13,466 bases of DNA, taken from NCBI GenBank assembly GCA_031379365.1, contig JANNFB010000293.1:1-13466 (forward strand), given 5' to 3'. Within the stretch, counting starts at the first letter, position 1. The number at the start of each line of letters is the position of its first letter. This stretch comes from CADEEN01 sp031379365. Lineage in GTDB: Bacteria; Pseudomonadota; Gammaproteobacteria; Burkholderiales; Burkholderiaceae_C. Below the pieces are notes generated by a model that saw only the letters and a program-made list of their open reading frames with translations, was not told the origin of the DNA and ran no database searches. A program made the position numbers and the translations under genes. Below are positions 6,478 to 13,466 of the stretch, piece by piece.

Positions 6478-7452
6478 TCAGATGGCTGCAGTGGCCGCTG
6501 CGAGGTCGGCGTCGACCATCTCCGCGACCATCGCCTCGAAACCAACTTCGCGCTTCCACCCCAAGCTCGCTTCGATGGCGACAGGCGAGCCACACAGCGC
6601 AGGGCTGCGTTGGTCAGTGTCCATGTCGACGAAGTCTGCCCAGCGCAGGCCGACATGGGTAAAGGCGGCGTCCAGCAACTCGCGAACTGAGTGCAACGCG
6701 CCTGACGCCAGTACATGGTCGTGAGCCGAATCGGCACCGCCCATGAGTGCCAGTGCGCTCACCATATCGCGAGCGCTCGACCAGTCAACGCGCGCGCCGA
6801 TGTTTTGTAGGCGCAGCCTCGGTGTAGTCTCGCCGCGTGCTGCGCGCGCCGCGGCCTGCGAAACACGCCGGGTCACGAAGGCGGGCCCACGGCGAGGTGA
6901 CTCGTGGTTAAAGAGGATGGCACTGCTTGCGCGCAGCCCATGCTCGCGGCGCAAGAGGGCCAACAGGTCCATGCTCCACGATTTGGTGTAGCCGTAGAAG
7001 GTGGCGGGCTGCCTTGGGCTGGCCTCGTCAATAAACAGGTCTTGCGCCCCGGCGCTGTAAATCTGGCTCGTTGATGCGAACACCAGGTGGCTGTCCAGGC
7101 TGAGTTCCAGCATGGCCAGTGCCAGCGTCTTGGTGGCCCAGAAGTTGGTGCGGCACATCGTGTCGCGGTCAGCGGGCGTGACCAAGGCTGCACCCTGTTG
7201 CGACGAATGGTGGGCCGCGGCAAGGTGGTACAGCTGGCATGGCCGATGCTCGGCCAGGAGTGCACGCACAGCCTCAGCATCGGTGAGGTCGGTCGTCTGC
7301 CAGTGCACTGCCGCGAGTGGGCCGGCGACAGGCCGCTTTGATGAAGGGCGGACGACGCCGAGCACTGAGAACCCGCGGGCCAGCAACAGCTCGGCCAGTA
7401 GGCTCCCATCCTGTCCGAGGGCGCCGGTGATCAATGCGGTACGGCGGGCCAT
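6478..7452 (-). CDS. Gmd-like SDR family NDP-sugar reductase/epimerase (dehydratase Glu replaced)
   Basis: This 324-residue SDR protein begins with the Rossmann motif GALGQDG (residues 10-16) and has HLAAAHHSS at 76-84, ASTSQIYS at 126-133, the Tyr153-x-x-x-Lys157 pair in YGYTK and the Gmd-type block ILFNHESPRRG. It would normally be named GDP-mannose 4,6-dehydratase. However, the position of the catalytic Glu (STSEL in known dehydratases) is Gln130, coded CAG at 7065-7063. NAD-linked Tyr/Lys chemistry should remain, but removal of the C5 proton should not. I therefore infer a 4-keto reductase or epimerase acting on a GDP-hexose, not a second dehydratase. It starts 12 bases after the C-methyltransferase stop and has no clear ribosome-binding site, suggesting translational coupling. 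A poorly active dehydratase is the alternative. Confidence 0.82.
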   Translation of the reverse strand: MARRTALITGALGQDGSLLAELLLARGFSVLGVVRPSSKRPVAGPLAAVHWQTTDLTDAEAVRALLAEHRPCQLYHLAAAHHSSQQGAALVTPADRDTMCRTNFWATKTLALAMLELSLDSHLVFASTSQIYSAGAQDLFIDEASPRQPATFYGYTKSWSMDLLALLRREHGLRASSAILFNHESPRRGPAFVTRRVSQAAARAARGETTPRLRLQNIGARVDWSSARDMVSALALMGGADSAHDHVLASGALHSVRELLDAAFTHVGLRWADFVDMDTDQRSPALCGSPVAIEASLGWKREVGFEAMVAEMVDADLAAATAAI

Positions 7453-7464
7453 TGGTGCTTTTGA

Positions 7465-8703
7465 TCAGACGATTTCGATTTCTGGAAAGGGGAAGATGAA
7501 CTTGCCGCCTTGTCCAAGGAATTGTTTTTCGCGTCGCAAGATGCCGTCCTTGAAGTGCCAGGGAAGTACCAGGAAATAGTCAGGCGACATTGCCTTGGCG
7601 TCTGCCTCCGACACGATGGGGATGTGAGTGCCTGGCGTGACGCAGCCGAACTTGTCGGGGTTCACGTCGGCAATGGCCGGAATGTCTTGGGCTGTGAAGC
7701 CGCAGAACTGCAGCATCACATTGCCTTTAGTCGACGCACCATAGCCGAGCACCTTCTTGCCGTCGTCGTTGAGTGCGCGGATCAGCCGTACGAGGTCGTC
7801 GCGATGGCGGAAGACTCGCTCCTCGAAGTCGCGGTAGGGTTTGGGCGTGTTCAGGCCCATGCGGTCTTCCTGTTCGAGCAGCCAGTCGATCACCGCACGG
7901 TTGACGTGCAGTGTGGTGTTGGCCCGGTGAGTGGCCGTAACCGCAAAGCTGCCGCCGTTGATGGCGTTGGTGACAACATCCACAACCTTTAGCCCAGCTG
8001 CATCGAGGATCTTCTCGATCACGCTCAGTGAGTAGTACTCAAGGTGCTCATGACAGATCGTGTCGTACGAGTTCATGCGCAGCATCGACGGCATGTAGCT
8101 CTGCTCGAAGTGCCAGATACCGTTTGCCGCCAGAACCTCCGCCACTTGCTGCGCAAACGCCACTGGCGAGTCGAGGTCGTAGAGCATCGCAATGGAGGTA
8201 ACGATGCGCGCAGGGCGCGACTCCAGCGTGCGGTAGGCTGCCGCGGAGAAGAAGTCAGGCACCAGGCGGATCTCGTCCGGGTAGTACTGGCGGAACTTCG
8301 CGCCCGTGGGGTCGATGCCGATCCGGTTCAGCCCAGGCGTTGAATACGCCTTGAGCGAAGTAGCGTCGTTGCTGCCAATGTCCAGCACCACGTCGCCTGC
8401 ACTCGGGCCTACAAGTCGCTCCAGGTACGCGACCTTGTTCGTCAGGTGGTCCACCATGGACTGGTTCAGGCCGGAGCGGTAGCCGTAGTTGTCGCCGTAC
8501 ATCTCTTGCGCGTTGTAGGTGTGCCGCAATTGCAGCAGGCCGCCGTTGGGACACCAAACCAGTTCGAGTGGGCCGCGCGTCACCTGCTCGCTGGCGGAGC
8601 GCGGGAACACGCCGGTGAGTACCTGGTGACCCAGATTCAAAACTGGAACGAAGTGGTCACTGCCGCTGACACGGCAATGCGTTAGCTCACGATAGGGGGC
8701 CAT
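7465..8703 (-). CDS. NDP-sugar C-methyltransferase (TylC3/EvaC-like three-domain SAM methyltransferase)
   Basis: The 412-residue product has the order of sugar C-methyltransferases. An N-terminal putative zinc domain holds CRVS at 10-13 and CPNG at 51-54. A SAM-binding core follows with VVLDIGSND at 105-113, then the HEH motif at 218-220 within ICHEHLEYYS. A C-terminal domain opens with GYGASTKGN near residue 318. In TylC3 the equivalent His-Glu-His region acts in deprotonating a 4-keto sugar so that C3 can be methylated. Two of four expected zinc ligands are changed (Ser13, Gly54). I believe this recurs in a subgroup sharing the LNLGHQVLTGVFP region, so it may not bind zinc. ATG 8703 is chosen because GAGG lies six bases upstream; extending to 8988 adds 95 residues without protein character. 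The expected substrate is the 4-keto product of the dehydratase in this locus. Confidence 0.87.
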   Translation of the reverse strand: MAPYRELTHCRVSGSDHFVPVLNLGHQVLTGVFPRSASEQVTRGPLELVWCPNGGLLQLRHTYNAQEMYGDNYGYRSGLNQSMVDHLTNKVAYLERLVGPSAGDVVLDIGSNDATSLKAYSTPGLNRIGIDPTGAKFRQYYPDEIRLVPDFFSAAAYRTLESRPARIVTSIAMLYDLDSPVAFAQQVAEVLAANGIWHFEQSYMPSMLRMNSYDTICHEHLEYYSLSVIEKILDAAGLKVVDVVTNAINGGSFAVTATHRANTTLHVNRAVIDWLLEQEDRMGLNTPKPYRDFEERVFRHRDDLVRLIRALNDDGKKVLGYGASTKGNVMLQFCGFTAQDIPAIADVNPDKFGCVTPGTHIPIVSEADAKAMSPDYFLVLPWHFKDGILRREKQFLGQGGKFIFPFPEIEIV

Positions 8704-9063
8704 CAAGGACCTCGCTGTTGGGGACTGATTGAATGTTAGCTGACCAGACAAGCGCGGCGCCCCCTCAGGCACCGGCATCCGAGGCAATGCAAGCCGGCGC
8801 CAAAGCCTGGGGCATTGAGCTGGGAAACTACGATGATGTTGAAGACTTAACCCGCTGCCCTGACGTTGCTCTCGTGGTCCTGGACTGGACCGCCGCATGC
8901 AACAAGACGGAGGACTTGCACAGTCTTGCGCAGAACAGCACCAGCAGTGCTCCAATGAGTCGCAGGCCGCCAGATTTGATTCACTCATCAGGCGGATGGC
9001 GAGTTCACCTCATGTACTGGCCCCAACTTTCGCCGGCATTGGCGCTGTCAGAGTGACTTCGAT
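8704..9063. other. 360-base stretch without a convincing gene
   Basis: The gap separates two minus-strand genes that otherwise look like one unit. Both strands stay open for long runs: a minus-strand extension upstream of the C-methyltransferase, and a plus-strand 107-codon frame at 8733-9056 with GGGGA eight bases before its ATG. Neither translation shows a recognisable domain, membrane helix or repeat. The minus-strand leader carries a weak -10 look-alike (TAACAT) without a good -35 box. It may be a promoter region for the C-methyltransferase and SDR pair, or the remains of a lost gene. I see no transposon ends. Confidence 0.4.
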
Positions 9064-10737
9064 TCAAGCCTTCGCAAGCACGAAGATCCCCTCGTCGCCG
9101 TTTGCGAGGCGGTGAGACACCGATAGCTGGGGCAATTCGTCGAGTGTCAAGCGGTCCATAAAGCTGCCGAATTCCTCAAAGGTCCACACATGGAAGTGGA
9201 TGCTGTAGCGCTCGGCCATTTGCTTTTCCGCAAGCGCCTCAGCCTGATCCTGCGGCAGAACTTTTGGCGTAGCAGCGAGCTTTGCGAACTCTAGGTAGTG
9301 GCCGCGCCGCGACGCGGCACCGCTGTCTTCATGGTCCTCTAGTAGGTGCTCGAACGTAGTTGACGGGCGCGCGCGGTCAAAGGTGTACCGCTTGTCTGGC
9401 ACCGCCATGTAGATGGTGCCGCCTGGCCGCAACTTGGCCGCGAATGTCTTCAGCGTTCCAATCGGGTCTTCGCAGTGCTCGATGAAGTGGTTGGCGATGA
9501 TGAAATCTTGCGAGCCATCCGCAATCTTCGTTAGTCGCTCTCCATCGTCGACGATGTCGGGGTCCACCACCGGAAACGCTGCTAGCTCGGGGTAATGCCG
9601 GCGCAAATCGGTGCGTGACAGCCGATCCACATACTTCACTTTGGCGGCAGTGGGCAACCGATTGTGCAGGGCACCAATCTCGATGCCTTCGCCGCGCAAG
9701 TACTGGTCAGCAAGTCTGCGACGGACGCGTGCGCGCGGGCCAAGACGCTTGATGAGGCTCCAGCCACGCCGGAGTTGCGACATTGAATGGAGCCTCAAGC
9801 GACGCAACGCCTCGATAGCGTTCCCGCCCGAGCCTGCCAGCAGTGCAGACAACTTTGGCAGCTTCTCGTCTTCAACCATGAGGATTCCTGCGCTTTCGTA
9901 AATGAGTCTGCTTGCGCACAGCGCGGCAAAAGTCGGGTATGTCAGTAGGTAAGCAAACGCCAGCCATGTGGTCGTGCGGCCGATGCTGTGACGGCGTTGC
10001 GCACTATGGCCGCCACTCTGCATTTCGCGGCCCAGCAGGCGGTACGCACGGCGCTGGCCGATCGACTGTGCAAACTCGTGATCGCCATGCATGTAGACCT
10101 TGAGGCCAAGTTGCTGCGCGCGAATGCAGTACTCAGTATCAACATGGTCGACTCCCAGCCATTCGTTGTGTGGGCCGATCCGTGCCAATGCGTCCACCCG
10201 CCACACCGACATGGAGTTGATCACGAAACTCACGCGCTGCAGCCCTCGAACCTCGCGCGGTAGTTGGTGCCACCGGAATCTAGACAGCAGCAGGTGCCTT
10301 GCGCGCAGCCCCGTGGCGCGGTCTCGGTGGGCCGGGGCCACTGCCGCTGTCTCCCCGCTCGCCAAGGCGTCGGCCACTACGGGGTCGGAGAGGAAAGCAC
10401 TGAGTACGCTGGCATCGGAGTCGTCGTCAATGAAGGCGATGTGGCTGGTGCCCGGAGAGTTCTGTTCCAGCCATCGGCGCGCAGCGTTGTAGGCACCGGC
10501 CAGCCCGCCGCGGTTCTCGTTCACGACCAACGCCACGCGGGGCTCGCTGCACCACCCCGCCGCCATCGGGTGCCCACCGGGTGCGTTATCAACCAGCACA
10601 ACCTGCCCAACCACGGGGAGCACTGTGCGCAGGGCGTACGCCGGGTCTACCTCCCGCGCAAACAGCACCAACACGGCAGCCACCTGCGGAAACTGTGGCT
10701 GGTCGGTTGCATGATGAACGTCGCTGGGCTGTGTCAT
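9064..10737 (-). CDS. Fusion of a family 2 glycosyltransferase and a class I SAM methyltransferase
   Basis: This 557-residue protein joins two enzymes. Residues about 19-260 are a family 2 glycosyltransferase in the rhamnosyltransferase style: VAAVLVLF at the start, VLVDNAPGG at 47-55, NENRGGLAGAYN at 73-84, FIDDDSD at 102-108 and DHVDTEYCIRA at 197-207. A hydrophobic stretch at about 258-287 may touch the membrane. From about residue 346, RGEGIEIGALHN opens a methyltransferase domain with KYVDRLS, FIIANHFIEHCEDP (about 410-425), LRPGGTIYMAVPDKR and a C-terminal LANGDEGIFVLAKA. The joint product could transfer a sugar and methylate it or a neighbouring residue. ATG 10737 is preferred because longer frames (to 10833) would overlap the divergent gene; no Shine-Dalgarno is visible there. 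The C-terminal domain is also known as a free-standing protein. Confidence 0.88.
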   Translation of the reverse strand: MTQPSDVHHATDQPQFPQVAAVLVLFAREVDPAYALRTVLPVVGQVVLVDNAPGGHPMAAGWCSEPRVALVVNENRGGLAGAYNAARRWLEQNSPGTSHIAFIDDDSDASVLSAFLSDPVVADALASGETAAVAPAHRDRATGLRARHLLLSRFRWHQLPREVRGLQRVSFVINSMSVWRVDALARIGPHNEWLGVDHVDTEYCIRAQQLGLKVYMHGDHEFAQSIGQRRAYRLLGREMQSGGHSAQRRHSIGRTTTWLAFAYLLTYPTFAALCASRLIYESAGILMVEDEKLPKLSALLAGSGGNAIEALRRLRLHSMSQLRRGWSLIKRLGPRARVRRRLADQYLRGEGIEIGALHNRLPTAAKVKYVDRLSRTDLRRHYPELAAFPVVDPDIVDDGERLTKIADGSQDFIIANHFIEHCEDPIGTLKTFAAKLRPGGTIYMAVPDKRYTFDRARPSTTFEHLLEDHEDSGAASRRGHYLEFAKLAATPKVLPQDQAEALAEKQMAERYSIHFHVWTFEEFGSFMDRLTLDELPQLSVSHRLANGDEGIFVLAKA

Positions 10738-10781
10738 CGTCAAGGCGAGAAGAAGATCGGTTAGCCTAGCGTAAGAAGGAC

Positions 10782-11723
10782 ATGACAATTCCTGATCCCG
10801 TCGCATCAGTCTCTGGCAGCGCGCCATTGCCACATGTTCAAGTGCTGCTGGCCACCTTCAACGGCGAGCGCTGGCTCGATGAGCAGCTGCACAGCATCTT
10901 TGCGCAGACTGGCGTGCGCGCTTCCGTGCTTGTGTCCGATCACGGCTCCAGCGACGGCACCCTGGCGCTCATTGAGCGTTTGCGCGTGGGCGGTGCGGCC
11001 ATTGGAGTCCTTTCGGGCATGCCTGATGGCAAAGGGTCGGCGGCGAATTTTCTGCGGCTTGTGCGCGAGCATGGTGGCCTAGCAGTCGACTATGTGGCCC
11101 TGGCTGACCAGGACGATGTGTGGCTGCCCGACCGCTTGAGTCGTGCCATCGCGACCCTGCGGCAACAGGGTGCGGCGGCCTACTCTTCCGATGTACTCGC
11201 AATGTGGCCCGATGGACGCAGCCTGCCGATACGCAAGTCGCAGCCGCAGCGCCGTTTCGACTATCTCCTGGAGCCGGCCGGGCCCGGTTGCAGCTACGTG
11301 TTCACAGCGGCGTTCGCCGCGTCGCTGCGCGGCGAACTGTTGGCGCAGCCTGAGCGCTTCGAGGGCGTTCAACAGCACGATTGGCTCACCTACAGCTTTG
11401 CGCGCACGCACGGCCACCGCTGGGTCATCGACGATTACCTGGGCATCCACTACCGGCAACACGCGGCCAATGAGGTCGGCGCCAATGTTGGGCTGCATGG
11501 CATTCGGCGCCGCTGGCACTGGGCGCGCTCGGGGCTTTACCGGCACCAGCTGCTTCAGCTTGGCCGCCTGTGGCCCAAGGCCCATGCCGATACGCTGCGG
11601 AGGTTCGAGCGTTTCAGCTGGGCCGACCGCTGCTGGCTGGCCCTGCGGGTGCGCCAACTGCGCCGGCGGCCGAAGGATCAGCTCGCGCTCTTCTTCATGT
11701 TGCTGCTGTGCGTGTTGGGTTGA
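10782..11723 (+). CDS. Family 2 glycosyltransferase, rhamnosyltransferase-like
   Basis: The 313-residue product shows VQVLLATFNGERWLDEQL (residues 19-36), SDHGSSDGT (52-60) and YVALADQDDVW (104-114), the last being a motif strongly typical of rhamnosyl- and related family 2 transferases. Further on are FTAAFAASLRG, QQHDWLTYSFA and DYLGIHYRQH, the usual acceptor-side elements of this subgroup. The C-terminal LALFFMLLLCVLG is hydrophobic and probably anchors the protein to the cytoplasmic membrane. The start codon has AAGG unusually close (two bases away), so initiation may be weak. It diverges from the fusion gene with 44 bases between and runs 46 bases into the 3' end of the opposite-strand ligase gene. 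The donor sugar is not deducible; rhamnose or another 6-deoxyhexose fits the locus. Confidence 0.88.
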   Translation: MTIPDPVASVSGSAPLPHVQVLLATFNGERWLDEQLHSIFAQTGVRASVLVSDHGSSDGTLALIERLRVGGAAIGVLSGMPDGKGSAANFLRLVREHGGLAVDYVALADQDDVWLPDRLSRAIATLRQQGAAAYSSDVLAMWPDGRSLPIRKSQPQRRFDYLLEPAGPGCSYVFTAAFAASLRGELLAQPERFEGVQQHDWLTYSFARTHGHRWVIDDYLGIHYRQHAANEVGANVGLHGIRRRWHWARSGLYRHQLLQLGRLWPKAHADTLRRFERFSWADRCWLALRVRQLRRRPKDQLALFFMLLLCVLG

Positions 11724-13414
11724 CTGGTGCCCGGCGAGTCTTGCGATGCTGGGAACGGGATGCTCGCCAGCCTTGGGTACCGCAGTTGCAGTTCGCGCCA
11801 TGACTGGCGCCCCTCGTCGCAATGGATCGGCCGCCACATCTTGCAGATCAGCTTCAAGTTCTCTTCTGCGTCTGCTGGCCGGCCATTCAGGCCGGCCGCC
11901 AGCGCGTATCGCAGCATCACTGCAGGCGGCATGTAGCGTTGATTGATGCGGTGCATGCGTTCCACGGCTTCGGCAGGCATCGCTTCCCGCGCCTCGGTCA
12001 GGCGAAACCAAACGAAGTCTCGCTGGTTGTCTAACAGCAGTACTTTGGGCGGCTGAGGTGTTTGACTGCCGGCCACGTAGCCCGCCTCGAACAAGCTGGT
12101 TCTACGCGAGGCCTCTTCCACCTCGAGGTAATCCAGAACGATGACAACCGCCACGGCTCCCGCCAACAAACCGGGGAGGCTGAACAGCCATTTGGGTATC
12201 GAGGCACCAGGCCTGTCGTTGCGTTGGGGCCGCAGACCTTCGACGCAACCAACAAGAACTGCCATCGGCAGCAGGAAGAAGGCGTACGCGTGTGGAAACT
12301 CGACAAGTGAGTACGCTGTAATGGCGCCGCCGGCGCCCAGCAATGCCCAAGTGGTGCTGTCCTTGCAATTGATGCATCGGCTGGCGGCCCACCATACGAT
12401 GCCGATGATGACGAGGCTGCCGATGAGCAGGCCATTCCAGACCCAAAGGTCCAGCAACAGGTTGTGGCTGTAGGTCACCCATTCGCCCGAGGCCGGATAG
12501 TCGAGAGCCGTGCTGCGTTGCGCCGCGCCGACCTGCATCCAACCCCAACCAGTGAGTGGCTCGCGGGTTGCTGCATCCCAGAGTGCGGGCCAGTGAATGC
12601 CTCGCGTGCCGACGGACTGCACCCGCTCGGCGATGGTGGCAACCGAGCTGCCCATCAGCGCCGAGTTGATTGGGCCCCAGGCTAACGCCAAGCTGGCCAA
12701 GATTCCGAACGCGCCCAATGCATCCTTGCCGGTGCAGCGAAGTCGGGCCTGTGCCCGACCCACGAACCACCAGGCGAAGTACATGCCCACAATCGCAGCG
12801 GCGGCGCGTGACTGCGTCATGACCATGCCCCAACCGATGAACGCGATGGCGACGGCCGAGGTGACCCGCCCGATGCGCTGTGTCTCGAACAGCCATGCAA
12901 CGGCTGCCAGCGCCAAACCGAGCAAGCAGGCAAACTGGTTGGGCTGAGTCAGGTTTGCGTAGGGCCTCCCGCCGCCCAGGTTCTCCATCATTGCCACGGG
13001 CCCGATCTGCAGCCATTGCACGAGAGCAATGCCGTTCGATGCCAGGGCGGCGATCAAGATGGCCCCGAACAGCGCGCCCACAAACTTCTGACCATCGGCG
13101 CGAGCCAAGGCCGCTGACGCGACGATCGTCAACGCGAATCCGGATAGGTAAAGACTTGGCAGTACAGCGTCAGCCACGAACGGGAACTTGCCGAAGCTCC
13201 ATTGCGTAAGTGGCACTGCGGCGAGCGCGAAAGCGCCGACGGCCACCCAAGGAACAGGCAGCCGCCGTACCGTGGGCGAGGCCACTGCCGCCAGGCCCAG
13301 CAAAAGAGCGCCGGCTCCTGCTGCTGCCTCCTGCTGAAAGCTGTGCCACGGAAAGTAATGGCCTGGCAGCAACCAGGCAATGACGAATGCGGCGAATGCC
13401 AGTACGTAGATCAT
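11678..13414 (-). CDS. PglL/Wzy/WaaL-type membrane O-oligosaccharyltransferase or O-antigen ligase
   Basis: The 578-residue product has many membrane helices in its first 430 residues, followed by a soluble C-terminal region of about 145 residues. Features of the Wzy_C superfamily are present: GRPYANLTQPNQFA at 149-162, TQSRAA at 200-205, LTGWGWMQ at 287-294, YSHNLLLDLWVWNG at 315-328 and LVEFPHAYAFFLLP at 370-383. The QPNQFA motif, the periplasmic YSHN histidine and the EFPHAYAFFLLP-plus-tail layout fit PglL-like enzymes, which transfer a lipid-linked glycan en bloc to Ser/Thr of proteins such as pilins. WaaL ligase or Wzy polymerase activity cannot be excluded. An in-frame stop 27 bases upstream leaves ATG 13414 as the only reasonable start, though without a clear ribosome-binding site. 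Its 3' end overlaps the convergent glycosyltransferase gene. Confidence 0.88.
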   Translation of the reverse strand: MIYVLAFAAFVIAWLLPGHYFPWHSFQQEAAAGAGALLLGLAAVASPTVRRLPVPWVAVGAFALAAVPLTQWSFGKFPFVADAVLPSLYLSGFALTIVASAALARADGQKFVGALFGAILIAALASNGIALVQWLQIGPVAMMENLGGGRPYANLTQPNQFACLLGLALAAVAWLFETQRIGRVTSAVAIAFIGWGMVMTQSRAAAAIVGMYFAWWFVGRAQARLRCTGKDALGAFGILASLALAWGPINSALMGSSVATIAERVQSVGTRGIHWPALWDAATREPLTGWGWMQVGAAQRSTALDYPASGEWVTYSHNLLLDLWVWNGLLIGSLVIIGIVWWAASRCINCKDSTTWALLGAGGAITAYSLVEFPHAYAFFLLPMAVLVGCVEGLRPQRNDRPGASIPKWLFSLPGLLAGAVAVVIVLDYLEVEEASRRTSLFEAGYVAGSQTPQPPKVLLLDNQRDFVWFRLTEAREAMPAEAVERMHRINQRYMPPAVMLRYALAAGLNGRPADAEENLKLICKMWRPIHCDEGRQSWRELQLRYPRLASIPFPASQDSPGTSQPNTHSSNMKKSAS

Positions 13415-13449
13415 CGAAGGCGGTGGTTCGGGCGGCGTTCAAAGTCGAA

Positions 13450-13466
13450 GGCAAAAACAAAACGGG
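13450..13466 (-). terminator. Possible T-tail of an intrinsic terminator cut by the window edge
   Basis: On the minus strand the window opens with CCCG, then TTTTG, then TTTTTG, which looks like the end of a GC stem followed by a T-run. If so, it would end transcription of a minus-strand gene lying beyond the right edge, just upstream of the ligase gene. Only the tail is visible, so the stem cannot be checked. Confidence 0.25.

Noticed and set aside
6471..6500. Possible terminator between the convergent GT2 and SDR genes
   Set aside because: Only seven bases separate the two stops, and no stable stem with a T-run was found on either strand.
8704..8988. 95-residue N-terminal extension of the C-methyltransferase
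   Set aside because: The extension is low-complexity, Cys/Ser/Arg/Pro-rich and unlike the family. ATG 8703 has GAGG at proper spacing and gives the usual protein length.
8733..9056. 107-codon plus-strand frame in the gap
   Set aside because: It has a fair ribosome-binding site but no recognisable domain. I describe it under the gap and do not call it as a gene.
10738..10833. 32-residue N-terminal extension of the fusion protein
   Set aside because: It would overlap the start of the divergent glycosyltransferase gene, and the GT2 fold begins well after ATG 10737.
12102..13016. 304-codon minus-strand frame inside the ligase gene
   Set aside because: It is another frame of the same strand, Arg/His/Gly-rich, whereas the ligase frame has clear membrane helices and Wzy_C motifs.

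Overview
This window looks like a surface- or protein-glycan biosynthesis locus from a high-GC betaproteobacterium. Burkholderiales, perhaps Comamonadaceae-like, is my best guess, based on the protein style of the PglL-type ligase, the Gmd-type enzymes and the glycosyltransferases. No rRNA or housekeeping gene is present to fix the taxon. Ten complete protein genes and one partial gene are supported. The locus also includes a VapBC-type toxin-antitoxin pair. No tRNA, rRNA, CRISPR array or intact insertion sequence was seen.

Layout. Bases 1-56 (minus) hold the first codons of a membrane protein, possibly a polyprenyl-phosphate sugar-1-phosphate transferase. Bases 115-728 (minus) hold a PIN-domain toxin and its Phd/YefM-type antitoxin, with a plausible promoter and operator. 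A plus-strand unit follows at 981-6470: a GDP-mannose 4,6-dehydratase, a Wzx-type flippase, an FkbM methyltransferase and two related family 2 glycosyltransferases, tightly spaced from the flippase onward. A minus-strand unit converges on it at 10737-6478: a glycosyltransferase-methyltransferase fusion, a 360-base gap, a sugar C-methyltransferase and a second Gmd-like SDR protein. Starting 44 bases from the fusion gene and diverging from it is a plus-strand glycosyltransferase (10782-11723). It runs tail to tail into a minus-strand multi-membrane-span Wzy/PglL/WaaL-type enzyme (11678-13414), and the two 3' ends overlap by 46 bases.

How the parts may work together (inference). GDP-mannose made elsewhere would be converted by the dehydratase to GDP-4-keto-6-deoxymannose. 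The C-methyltransferase would then methylate it, and the second SDR protein, which has Gln in place of the dehydratase catalytic Glu, would reduce or epimerise it. The result would be a GDP-linked branched 6-deoxyhexose, a route of the type proposed for virenose in Coxiella. The four glycosyltransferase domains would assemble a short glycan on a lipid carrier, with two further methyltransferase activities (FkbM and the fusion domain) decorating it. The flippase would export it and the PglL-like enzyme would transfer or polymerise it. There is no separate Wzy polymerase in view, so a short glycan transferred en bloc, possibly to a pilin, is an attractive but unproven reading.

The flippase-to-glycosyltransferase stretch (about 2.1-5.4 kb) is visibly less GC-rich than the flanking dehydratase gene, in keeping with the mosaic nature of such loci.
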